Source of the DNA: Candidatus Forterrea sp.
GTDB lineage: Archaea > Iainarchaeota > Iainarchaeia > Iainarchaeales > JAAZKV01
Direction: 5' to 3'
Assembly: GCA_020717885.1 (NCBI GenBank)
Contig: DYDN01000057.1
Coordinates: 1-5,399, forward strand
Length of the DNA stretch: 5,399 nucleotides
Shown here: piece by piece, positions 1-5,372 of the stretch
Layout: each line of letters starts with the position of its first letter
Numbering within the stretch: position 1 is the first letter of the stretch
Notes under the pieces: generated by a model
The model's database searches: none
Told to the model about the DNA's origin: nothing
The model's input: the letters and a program-made list of their open reading frames with translations, nothing else
Made by a program: the position numbers and the translations under genes

Positions 1-31
1 TCAATTGGATACAATACCATAAATGGTTCAC

Positions 32-61
32 ACTAAATAGGAGTACAAACTCCTATTTAGT
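32..61. repeat. 13-bp perfect inverted repeat with 4-base loop
   Basis: The arms ACTAAATAGGAGT (32-44) and ACTCCTATTTAGT (49-61) are exact reverse complements around the loop ACAA (45-48). As RNA this is a strong hairpin on either strand. No long T-run follows it on either strand, so it is not a textbook intrinsic terminator. It lies about 60 bases past the thrS stop codon and could act as a 3' end or RNA-stability element for thrS. It also sits just downstream, in the minus-strand sense, of a TTTATAAA box at 63-70. That would place it over the transcription start of a minus-strand gene lying left of the window, where a dimeric repressor could bind. The structure is certain; both roles are inferred. 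Confidence 0.8.
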
Positions 62-74
62 CCTTTATAAAGGA
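61..74. promoter_or_regulatory. 14-bp palindrome containing a TATA-like box
   Basis: TCCTTTATAAAGGA is a perfect palindrome whose core TTTATAAA matches an archaeal TATA box on both strands. On the minus strand a start site about 26 bases downstream would fall near position 40, inside the neighbouring inverted repeat. That would suit a gene beginning left of the window. No plus-strand gene follows that could use it. The palindrome is directly visible; promoter function is a guess. Confidence 0.35.
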
Positions 75-121
75 TTTCTACAAAGCGCTTTTAGGGATAT
101 TAAAGGGCAGCAAAAACGGGT

Positions 122-1864
122 TTATGCTTTCTCTTTTATCTCTTTTAGTGCTCTTTCAATAAATGCGTCAAGCGGCTCCACAAATTGTTCTCCCGTGCGT
201 GGTCTTACTGCTACGCTTTTTGCTTCGGCTTCTTTTGCGCCAACAACAACCATGTAAGGAACTTTTTCTTTTTGTGCTTCTCTTATTCTGTGCCCCAAAG
301 TTTCATTTCTACTATCAAGTTTTACCCTTATTTCGGCATCAAGCATTTTCTCGTAAACTTCTTTTGCGTAATCGCTGAATTTGTCTGAGAGCGGAATTAT
401 GCGTACTTGTTCCGGGCTGAGCCAGGGAGGGAATGCTCCGCCAAAGTGTTCTATAATTATCCCGGTGAATCTTTCAAAGCTTCCGAAGGGTGCTCGGTGT
501 ATCATTACCGGTCTGTGTTTTTGCCCGTCAGCGCCAATATATTCTAAATTAAATCTTTCAGGCAAATTGTAATCAAGTTGTATTGTTCCTGTCTGCCATT
601 CTCTTCCAAGAGCATCTTTTACAATAATATCCGCTTTTGGTCCGTAGAATGCCGCATCTCCCGGGTTAATTTCGAATTGAATGTTTTTTTCTTTTAATAC
701 TTCCGCAATTTCTTGTGTTGCTTTTTCCCATGCTTCGGGTGCGCCAATATATTTGTCGCTTAAGGGGTCCCTTGAGCCTACGCGAACTCTAAAATTTGTG
801 AGTTTGAGTATTCCCATTACTTTCATCACTAAATCAAATACTCCTTTGAACTCGGATTTTACTTGTTCTTCAGTGCAGAAGATGTGCGCGTCATCCTGTG
901 TGAATCCTCTTACTCGGAGCAGCCCTGAGAGCTCCCCACTTTTCTCATATCTGTAAACAGTTCCCATTTCACTTAGTCTCATCGGCAAATCTCGGTAGCT
1001 GTGCTGGCCCCTCATATAATATTGTATGTGAAATGGGCAGTTCATGGGCTTTAGTATGTACTCTTCGTCTTCAATTTTTATTGGAGAGTACATCATTTCT
1101 TTGTAGTGCTCATAGTGCCCGGATATTTTGAATAATTCAAGTCTTCCGATGTGCGGAGTTATCACAAATGAGTATCCGCGTTTTATTTGCTCTTTCACAA
1201 GCAGCTCTTGGAGCTGCATTCTCAGCATTGTTCCGTTCGGCGTCCATATTGGCAAACCTTTTCCCACTTGTTCGCTTATCAAATAAAGGTCGAGTTCTTT
1301 CCCAAGTTTTATGTGGGAGTTTTCTTCGGCTTTTTTTCTTGTCTCGATCCAATCCGCAAGTTCTTTTTGTGTTTTAAATCCTATTCCATAAACTCGTTGA
1401 AGCATTTTGTTTTTTTCGTTTCCTTTCCAGTATGCCGCTGAATTCTTAAGAAGCTTAATTGCTCCAATCTCGGCGGTTGAGTCAAGGTGGGGTCCGCGGC
1501 ACATGTCAACGAATTTTCCGTTAGTGTAAATACTGATTTTTGTTTCCCCTTCGCGAGCCAAATCATTAATCATTTCCACTTTGTATGGGTTATCTTTGAA
1601 GAATTCAAGTGCTTGGGAAACAGGCATTTCTGTTTTAATCATTTTTTCCTTTCTTTTTAGGATTTCATTCATTTTTGCTTCAATTTTCTCAAGGTCTTTA
1701 GCATCAATGCTTTTGTCAAGTTCAAAGTCATAGTGGAATCCCTGTTCTATTGGGGGGCCTATTGCAATTTTTACATTAGGGTAAAGCTCAACGAGTGCAT
1801 TTGCGAATACGTGTGCAGTAGTGTGCCAGAATTTCTCGTAGTATTCCTTTTCTTCGCCCACCAT
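122..1864 (-). CDS. thrS: Threonyl-tRNA synthetase, bacterial type without TGS domain
   Basis: This cytoplasmic class II aminoacyl-tRNA synthetase charges tRNA-Thr with threonine using ATP. The 580 residues begin directly with the N2 editing domain. Its active-site signature is complete: H14 and H18 in HTTAH, then C122 and H126 in CRGPH; this domain hydrolyses Ser-tRNA-Thr. The catalytic core carries the three zinc ligands that select threonine: C276 in MNCPFH, H327 in DDAHIFC and H456 in IHRAPFGS. Motif 2 is around R305 to F321 and motif 3 around R465 (GSFERF). The anticodon-binding domain runs from about residue 485 to the end. Bacterial homologues of about 640 residues have an extra N-terminal TGS domain. 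Here an in-frame TAA at 1877-1879, five codons before the ATG, shows that the domain is really absent. The editing domain is the bacterial/eukaryotic type, not the deacylase-like one typical of many euryarchaea, which suggests ancient transfer or lineage-specific replacement. No gene in the window appears to share its transcript. Confidence 0.97.
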   Translation of the reverse strand: MVGEEKEYYEKFWHTTAHVFANALVELYPNVKIAIGPPIEQGFHYDFELDKSIDAKDLEKIEAKMNEILKRKEKMIKTEMPVSQALEFFKDNPYKVEMINDLAREGETKISIYTNGKFVDMCRGPHLDSTAEIGAIKLLKNSAAYWKGNEKNKMLQRVYGIGFKTQKELADWIETRKKAEENSHIKLGKELDLYLISEQVGKGLPIWTPNGTMLRMQLQELLVKEQIKRGYSFVITPHIGRLELFKISGHYEHYKEMMYSPIKIEDEEYILKPMNCPFHIQYYMRGQHSYRDLPMRLSEMGTVYRYEKSGELSGLLRVRGFTQDDAHIFCTEEQVKSEFKGVFDLVMKVMGILKLTNFRVRVGSRDPLSDKYIGAPEAWEKATQEIAEVLKEKNIQFEINPGDAAFYGPKADIIVKDALGREWQTGTIQLDYNLPERFNLEYIGADGQKHRPVMIHRAPFGSFERFTGIIIEHFGGAFPPWLSPEQVRIIPLSDKFSDYAKEVYEKMLDAEIRVKLDSRNETLGHRIREAQKEKVPYMVVVGAKEAEAKSVAVRPRTGEQFVEPLDAFIERALKEIKEKA

Positions 1865-1870
1865 TCTAAA

Positions 1871-1909
1871 ATCCCCTTAAGAACTTGCTATGCAATAGAA
1901 TTTTTAAAT
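1871..1909 (-). promoter_or_regulatory. thrS promoter and weak Shine-Dalgarno site
   Basis: Read on the minus strand, ATTTAAAAA (1909-1901) is a good archaeal TATA-box candidate. A start about 26 bases downstream falls near 1878, giving a very short leader. That leader would contain AGGGGAT (1877-1871), one mismatch from the archaeal Shine-Dalgarno core AGGTGAT, six bases before the thrS ATG at 1864. Spacing supports both elements, but neither is a perfect consensus. Confidence 0.5.
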
Positions 1910-2031
1910 GCGTAAGATGGCATACGTTTTTTGTCGAAGTATAATCAGAGTATAGTGACAAAATCCATAAAGTATTAGCGTTTCGCGGTCTATTTAAACT
2001 AAATTTCTTTTTTGGTGTAACGTTTTGTACA

Positions 2032-2093
2032 TGTGGGCGGCGTACCCGCTAGATACCACAAGAAATTAATTATTAGCAGGAACAAACCCCTGC
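2032..2093. other. Two hairpins in the 1865-2108 spacer; possible small RNA or 3' structure
   Basis: The first hairpin (2032-2060) has an outer 5-bp stem TGTGG/CCACA, an inner 4-bp stem GCGG/CCGC, a CGTAC loop, and a one-sided six-base bulge TAGATA at 2050-2055. It is GC-rich in otherwise AT-rich spacer. The second (2076-2093) pairs GCAGG with CCTGC around an eight-base loop and is followed on the plus strand by CTTTTG. A TATA-like TATTTAAA (1991-1998) on the plus strand would start a transcript near 2020 spanning both hairpins, so a short plus-strand RNA is possible. On the minus strand the same structures would lie in the 3' end of the gene ending at 2109. I see no tRNA, C/D-box or other recognisable RNA family here, and no other gene in the spacer. 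Confidence 0.3.
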
Positions 2094-2108
2094 CTTTTGA
2101 ATTAGTAA

Positions 2109-2618
2109 TTAGTATTTTGGTCTCGCGCACTTGTTTTTTGCGCACCAGCCAAGGTATTCTCTGCAGAAGGCTCTATCCCCTTGTGCTTTGTAGTGTTTGC
2201 AGCTTTCCCACGAATTTTTTGGAAATGGTTTTGTTGTCGGTGCGGCCCTTTCTTCTTCGGGTTGTACTTCTTGCTCCGTATCATCATCCCCAATTATTTT
2301 CGGTTCTGCGCTTTGTTCTTCCATTGCTTCTTCCACCATTTCCTGCGCTTTTTCAAGTTCTTTTCCATTTCCTTCTTTTGGTGCGGAGATTTCTGAATTT
2401 GTTGCGGGCACTGATTCTTCAAACACTCTTGCTTTGAAATTTTTAGGGTAAAGCATTTTTTCAACATCGGAGCCGGACGGGGTGTACATCGCCTGTCTTT
2501 GTGCAGCTTGTGTTCCGGCTTTTGGGCGGGGCATTTTTTGTATGTCTACACTTTGTCCCATCGCAATCATTTTTGCATTCATTCTTCTTGAGTCATCAAC
2601 TATTGAACTAAAAGCCAT
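2109..2618 (-). CDS. Paralogue A: putative metal-binding protein with C-terminal four-Cys module
   Basis: I do not recognise a named family. From the chosen start it is 169 residues. An N-terminal motif MAFSSIVDDSRR comes first, then a polar Met/Gln/Lys-rich stretch. A short motif KARVFEES (residues 62-69) follows, then a strongly acidic, probably disordered region (about 82-125, rich in Glu and Asp). The C-terminus has the protein's only cysteines, C140, C152, C159 and C164, with H142: C-x-H-x9-C-x6-C-x4-C, preceded by W137. No signal peptide or membrane segment is visible. The start at 2618 is chosen over the upstream ATG at 2642 for two reasons: GAGGGTGA lies four bases before it, and the N-terminus then aligns with paralogue B just upstream. 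The gap between B's stop and this start is 30 bases, so they probably share an operon. Metal binding, most likely zinc, is inferred from Cys spacing only. Confidence 0.8.
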   Translation of the reverse strand: MAFSSIVDDSRRMNAKMIAMGQSVDIQKMPRPKAGTQAAQRQAMYTPSGSDVEKMLYPKNFKARVFEESVPATNSEISAPKEGNGKELEKAQEMVEEAMEEQSAEPKIIGDDDTEQEVQPEEERAAPTTKPFPKNSWESCKHYKAQGDRAFCREYLGWCAKNKCARPKY

Positions 2619-2622
2619 TTTT

Positions 2623-2630
2623 TCACCCTC
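2623..2630 (-). promoter_or_regulatory. Shine-Dalgarno site that fixes the start at 2618
   Basis: GAGGGTGA, read on the minus strand, matches the archaeal anti-Shine-Dalgarno complement GGAGGTGA closely. It sits four bases before the ATG at 2618. The longer alternative start at 2642 has no comparable site upstream and would place this motif inside the coding region. Internal genes of archaeal operons commonly use Shine-Dalgarno sites while first genes are leaderless, which fits the arrangement here. Confidence 0.7.
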
Positions 2631-2648
2631 GTAATTCTCCATTTATAA

Positions 2649-3086
2649 TTATCTTCTTGCCTTCTTGCATTTTTCCTTGTAGCATAGTGAGTGGTATTCT
2701 GCGCAAAAGTCTTTTCCAGAGTTTGATTTTCTGTGTCTGCACTCATCCCACTTAACGCCCATGTCATTCATTTGCTTATTCATGTCAGATTCGGAGGAAA
2801 TGTTTCGAATTATGCTTCCATGTTTTGGGTCATTGTTTTGTCTTGAACCAAATGTTCGCTGTCCTGGAACAAATCCCTTAATTTCCGAGTCCTCGTAAAA
2901 CCGCTGTTTTACGGGACCCGCAAACCCTTGGTTTGCTTGGTCCTTGTATGAAATATCTTTCTTGGCAACAGCAGGTTTTGTTTCTTCAGCCGCCTCAACA
3001 AGATTTTTTGGCTGTGCTGGTGAGGTTGGAACACTTCTAGTAGGAGTACTCTTCCTCGCCGAACTTACAAGATCCTTAAAAGGCAT
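2649..3086 (-). CDS. Paralogue B: putative metal-binding protein with C-terminal four-Cys module
   Basis: I recognise no named family. It is 145 residues from the chosen start. It opens with MPFKDLVSSARK, which aligns with the start of paralogue A (MAFSSIVDDSRR). A Pro/Ser/Thr/Lys-rich, probably disordered stretch follows, then KQRFYEDS (residues 60-67), which matches A's KARVFEES at nearly the same distance from the start. The C-terminus has the only cysteines, C116, C128, C135 and C140, with H118 and W113, in the same spacing as A. A basic tail KKARR ends the protein. Eleven of 25 residues in the module are identical between A and B. An ATG at 3095 would add three residues, but the start at 3086 fits the alignment with A and lies about 25 bases from a TATA-like box. 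It is the first gene of a probable two-gene operon. Function is unknown; nucleic-acid binding is conceivable but not shown. Confidence 0.78.
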   Translation of the reverse strand: MPFKDLVSSARKSTPTRSVPTSPAQPKNLVEAAEETKPAVAKKDISYKDQANQGFAGPVKQRFYEDSEIKGFVPGQRTFGSRQNNDPKHGSIIRNISSESDMNKQMNDMGVKWDECRHRKSNSGKDFCAEYHSLCYKEKCKKARR

Positions 3087-3105
3087 GACATACATTTAGC
3101 TAACT

Positions 3106-3115
3106 AAAATAAAAA
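3106..3115 (-). promoter_or_regulatory. TATA-like box for the B-A operon
   Basis: TTTTTATTTT on the minus strand is centred about 25 bases before the ATG at 3086. This is the distance expected if transcription begins at or next to the start codon. No Shine-Dalgarno site lies before either candidate ATG, consistent with leaderless initiation. A TTAGCTAA palindrome (3096-3103) lies between box and start. The box is only a fair match to consensus. Confidence 0.4.
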
Positions 3116-3122
3116 GGTATCT

Positions 3123-3137
3123 CCGCGGCATTCGCGG
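3123..3137. repeat. GC-rich hairpin in the divergent promoter region
   Basis: CCGCG (3123-3127) and CGCGG (3133-3137) pair around the loop GCATT. The element stands out as GC-rich inside an AT-rich spacer, between the TATA-like box of the B-A operon and that of nreA. It may be an operator shared by the two divergent units; this is inferred from position alone. It is immediately preceded by GGTATCT (3116-3122), a heptamer that recurs in inverted orientation at 2051-2057. Confidence 0.45.
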
Positions 3138-3204
3138 GCAATAATTTCGTAATTTTTGAGAGTTAATTTGCCTGCATCAATTTTATTAATTTGAATTCCC
3201 TAAG

Positions 3205-3212
3205 TTTATTGA
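3205..3212 (+). promoter_or_regulatory. TATA-like box for nreA
   Basis: TTTATTGA is centred about 25 bases before the ATG at 3233, the archaeal TATA spacing for a leaderless transcript. No Shine-Dalgarno motif precedes the ATG. This supports 3233 as the start and argues against a TTG codon at 3191, which lies upstream of the box. Confidence 0.5.
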
Positions 3213-3232
3213 AAATAAGCGTTGTGTTTACC

Positions 3233-4465
3233 ATGATTAGCCCTGAACTTTGTATTCGCTGTAAAGGAAAGCTTCTTTGCGGTCTCTCTAAGTGTCCAAT
3301 TCTTGAGAAGCGGGCGTCGCATACAAGAATTGTTTCCTCGATGAGCGGAACAAATTTTATCGGCGCATCTCCTCCCGGGTTTTTTGTTTCGTGGCAGAAT
3401 TATCCAAAAGTGGCGGTAGCGCCTCTCTCAGCTCTCCCTGCAGAAATTACTGAGATGAGTGATTTGCCGGAAAAATGGTATGGCTTGCCGCAGGAAAAAA
3501 TAATTTCGTTTAGAGAATCCTTGCTTCGCTCGTACAAACCAATGCCCGTTTCTCTTGCCGCAGATCCAAATTATGAATTAATGGAGTTTCAGGAGATTGC
3601 GATGGCTTCAAATTTATTTGAGATGGAAGTTAATCTTGCGGAGAAACCAAGGAGTGAATCCTCATTTGATTCATTCTCCGCCCCTCTTGGCCCGTCAGCA
3701 AAACTTGATAATGTTAAAATGATTGAGAACCCAAAAGTTCCAAAAGAAATTGATTATTATGTTTCTGATACTGCTGCAAAATCAAACACAGCGTTAATTG
3801 AATTATTCCAAAAAGGTTTTCCCGTTTCCGCGCTTGCGAAAGTTCTTTCAAGCGGGGCGCTTGGGGTAAAGAAGAACCGAAAACTTGTGCCTACCCGCTG
3901 GAGCATTACGGCAGTTGATTCCAATATCTCAAAATATTTTATTGAAGAGAAACTTCCTCAGAACAAAATAATTGATTCGTTCCAACTATTTCATTCCAAA
4001 TATTTGGATAATGATTTTTGGGTTCTCTTAATGCCGTATCCGTGGAGCTTTGAACAAGTTGAGTGCTGGCTTCCCGGCGGGGTTTGGACAAAGGAGGCAA
4101 CACAGTTCAATATTCTTTCTGATCACGAACTAAACACCGGGCTCAAAGGGTATCCTGAGGAAACAGAAGGGGCGTATTTTGCCGCACGCCTTGCAGTTGT
4201 TGAGCATTTGGTTGATAAAAAATCAAATGCGGCTGCGGTAATTTTTAGGGAAATCGGCAAGGATTATGCTGTTCCTCTTGGGGTTTGGCAAATCCGCGAG
4301 AATGTGCGCGCTTCTCTAAAAGAAAAGCCTCTTGAGTTCACAAACCTTGATCTTGTGCTTGATTTTTTATCAAAGAAACTCACGGTTCCAATTGAGCAGT
4401 ACAAAAAGAAGAGCGCGCTCCTCACCCATTTTAAAGAGCAGACGAGATTAAGCCAGTGGTTTTGA
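3233..4465 (+). CDS. nreA: Archaeal DNA repair protein NreA with zinc finger and PCNA-interacting box
   Basis: This 410-residue protein belongs to the archaeal Nre family (Nre_N and Nre_C domains). In Haloferax volcanii NreA is reported to act with UvrABC and PCNA in repair of mitomycin C damage; its biochemical activity was not resolved, to my knowledge. The N-terminus has the family's four-Cys zinc-finger signature, C7, C10, C16 and C21, in the pattern CxxCxGxxxCGxxxCP. Other hallmark segments are GASPPGFFVSWQNYPKV (44-60), KLVPTRWSITAVDS (217-230) and EGAYFAARLAV (312-322). The last eight residues, QTRLSQWF, form a PIP box (Q-x-x-L-x-x-W-F) that docks on the PCNA sliding clamp. ATG 3233 is chosen because it puts the zinc finger right at the N-terminus, as usual in the family, and fits the TATA spacing; a TTG at 3191 would add 14 unconvincing residues. 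The length is close to the family norm and I see no damage. The gene is divergent from the four-Cys pair and convergent with the gene at 4482-5000. Confidence 0.95.
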   Translation: MISPELCIRCKGKLLCGLSKCPILEKRASHTRIVSSMSGTNFIGASPPGFFVSWQNYPKVAVAPLSALPAEITEMSDLPEKWYGLPQEKIISFRESLLRSYKPMPVSLAADPNYELMEFQEIAMASNLFEMEVNLAEKPRSESSFDSFSAPLGPSAKLDNVKMIENPKVPKEIDYYVSDTAAKSNTALIELFQKGFPVSALAKVLSSGALGVKKNRKLVPTRWSITAVDSNISKYFIEEKLPQNKIIDSFQLFHSKYLDNDFWVLLMPYPWSFEQVECWLPGGVWTKEATQFNILSDHELNTGLKGYPEETEGAYFAARLAVVEHLVDKKSNAAAVIFREIGKDYAVPLGVWQIRENVRASLKEKPLEFTNLDLVLDFLSKKLTVPIEQYKKKSALLTHFKEQTRLSQWF

Positions 4466-4495
4466 AAAAGAAGTTTGGTTTTCATTTTCTTTTAG
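4465..4495. terminator. Convergent T-rich transcription ends
   Basis: nreA and the opposing gene end 16 bases apart. On the plus strand the sequence after the nreA stop contains repeated T-runs (GGTTTTCATTTTCTTTTAGG, 4478-4497), matching the oligo-T type of archaeal terminator. It overlaps the last codons of the opposing gene. On the minus strand CTTCTTTTTC (4474-4465) could end the opposing transcript. No stem-loop is needed in archaea and none is obvious. Confidence 0.45.
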
Positions 4496-5000
4496 GTAAA
4501 GCGGCTCCAATCGTGGTTTTTAGAGCTAATGGTTTAGTCCCGCGGTACTTTACTTTTAAATGTTGAAAAGTTTTTAGCGGTAAATTAAAACTGCCTCTGT
4601 AAAATTCGTGCTTTGTGTAATAGTGAATAGTTTTTTTCACCACGGTATTTAAAATTCCAATGAAAGTGTGCCGTTGTCCTGCTTTGCAGTGCCGCTTTAG
4701 CCAAGCGTTAAGCAAATGATTGCCCTCTCTTTTTGAGTTGGCGTCTTGTGAATAACATTGGATAATAATTCTTTTCAGGCTGGACGGAAAGTCTATTCCG
4801 CTTCTGTGTGCAGCTTCCTTTGCAGAAGCAAACCAAAGTTCGCGGCTTATTTTTTCATAAACCATTTGAGCCTGTCCTTCTGCAGAAAGTTTGTGCTTTA
4901 ATGCATACCAGCCGACCTGTTCAATGCATTTAGTAACAATTTCCTGTATTTGTTCGTGGCTTAATGGGTCTTCTATGTTGCTCTTGTTTGAGGTTTGCAT
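4482..5000 (-). CDS. Hypothetical protein, basic C-terminus
   Basis: I do not recognise this 172-residue protein. The first half (about 13-85) looks mainly helical: an amphipathic segment HEQIQEIVTKCIEQVGWYAL, then EGQAQMVYEKISRELWFASA and a region around SLKRIIIQCY. The second half is rich in Lys, Arg, His and aromatics and ends in PKRK, so the protein is probably basic and could bind nucleic acid or ribosomes; that is only a composition-based guess. Its three cysteines (C25, C82, C105) do not form a metal motif. No signal peptide or membrane helix is evident. The ATG at 5000 is the only good start for the full frame; no Shine-Dalgarno site precedes it. It follows the gene at 5027-5290 by 26 bases on the same strand, so co-transcription is likely. 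The long uninterrupted frame and protein-like composition make it a credible gene. Confidence 0.72.
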   Translation of the reverse strand: MQTSNKSNIEDPLSHEQIQEIVTKCIEQVGWYALKHKLSAEGQAQMVYEKISRELWFASAKEAAHRSGIDFPSSLKRIIIQCYSQDANSKREGNHLLNAWLKRHCKAGQRHTFIGILNTVVKKTIHYYTKHEFYRGSFNLPLKTFQHLKVKYRGTKPLALKTTIGAALPKRK

Positions 5001-5026
5001 AAATATACTTATTTCTCTTTATTTAA

Positions 5027-5290
5027 TTAAAAAAATCCATGGTCAATTTTTATTTCAGTTATCCTTGGTTTTTGTCCGATTAGTTTTTCATGCCCGAGTG
5101 TTGCTACAAAGAGAAAAGTGTTAATGAAGGTCTCTGCTTCTGTTCCAAGCACTGACCTTAGTTCTGCTGCAAGCTCCCTCTTTTTTTCAACTGCCTCAAA
5201 AACATGCGGAATTCCGTGTATAGTTCCTCTCATAAGAATTCCCTCTACTTCTCGCCTTTGGCTTTTTGTCAGTTTACATTTTTTCCCCAT
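5027..5290 (-). CDS. Small hypothetical protein, 87 residues
   Basis: No family is recognised. The protein starts with a basic segment (MGKKCKLTKSQRREVEGIL), has a middle charged helix around residues 31-48 (FEAVEKKRELAAELRSVL), then a short hydrophobic stretch (FINTFLFVATLG, 55-66), and ends in a charged segment finishing with HGFF. The hydrophobic stretch is too short and interrupted to call a membrane helix. ATG 5290 has no Shine-Dalgarno site. The frame stays open upstream to a stop at 5393-5395 but offers no ATG, GTG or TTG there, so 5290 is the best start. It is probably transcribed together with the gene at 4482-5000. The reading frame is plausible but short, so confidence is moderate. 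Confidence 0.6.
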   Translation of the reverse strand: MGKKCKLTKSQRREVEGILMRGTIHGIPHVFEAVEKKRELAAELRSVLGTEAETFINTFLFVATLGHEKLIGQKPRITEIKIDHGFF

Positions 5291-5363
5291 TAAAGAGAAT
5301 GTTTTTCTTGCCGCTTGTACTGTGAGATAGCTGCGCTGGTATTGTTTTCTTATAGCTAATCTC

Positions 5364-5372
5364 TTAAATAAT
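5364..5372 (-). promoter_or_regulatory. Possible promoter for the 5290-4482 gene pair
   Basis: ATTATTTAA on the minus strand (5372-5364) resembles an archaeal TATA box. A start about 26 bases downstream would be near 5342, leaving an untranslated leader of roughly 50 bases before the ATG at 5290. That is longer than for the other genes here, so the assignment is weak. Confidence 0.28.

Noticed and set aside
32..61. Inverted repeat read as an insertion-sequence end or CRISPR repeat
   Set aside because: There is a single copy, no transposase fragment, no spacer array and no flanking target duplication in the window.
1137..1441. Overlapping frames on both strands inside thrS
   Set aside because: They are shadows of the thrS frame; thrS is intact with all catalytic motifs.
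2101..2114. Tandem ATTAGTA repeat (two 7-base copies) at the stop of paralogue A
   Set aside because: Two short AT-rich copies are expected by chance in this composition and overlap the stop codon without other signals.
2033..2437. 134-residue plus-strand frame opposite paralogue A
   Set aside because: It is hydrophobic and leucine-rich because it is antisense to Glu/Lys-rich coding sequence. It starts inside a hairpin and has no start signal; the minus-strand frame has homology to its neighbour and a Shine-Dalgarno site.
2643..2648. Possible translational coupling using the ATG at 2642
   Set aside because: It lies only six bases from the stop of B but has no Shine-Dalgarno site. The ATG at 2618 has one, and the resulting N-terminus matches paralogue B.
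3191..3232. TTG-initiated N-terminal extension of nreA
   Set aside because: It would add 14 residues before the zinc finger, which normally lies at the extreme N-terminus in this family. The likely TATA box falls inside the extension.
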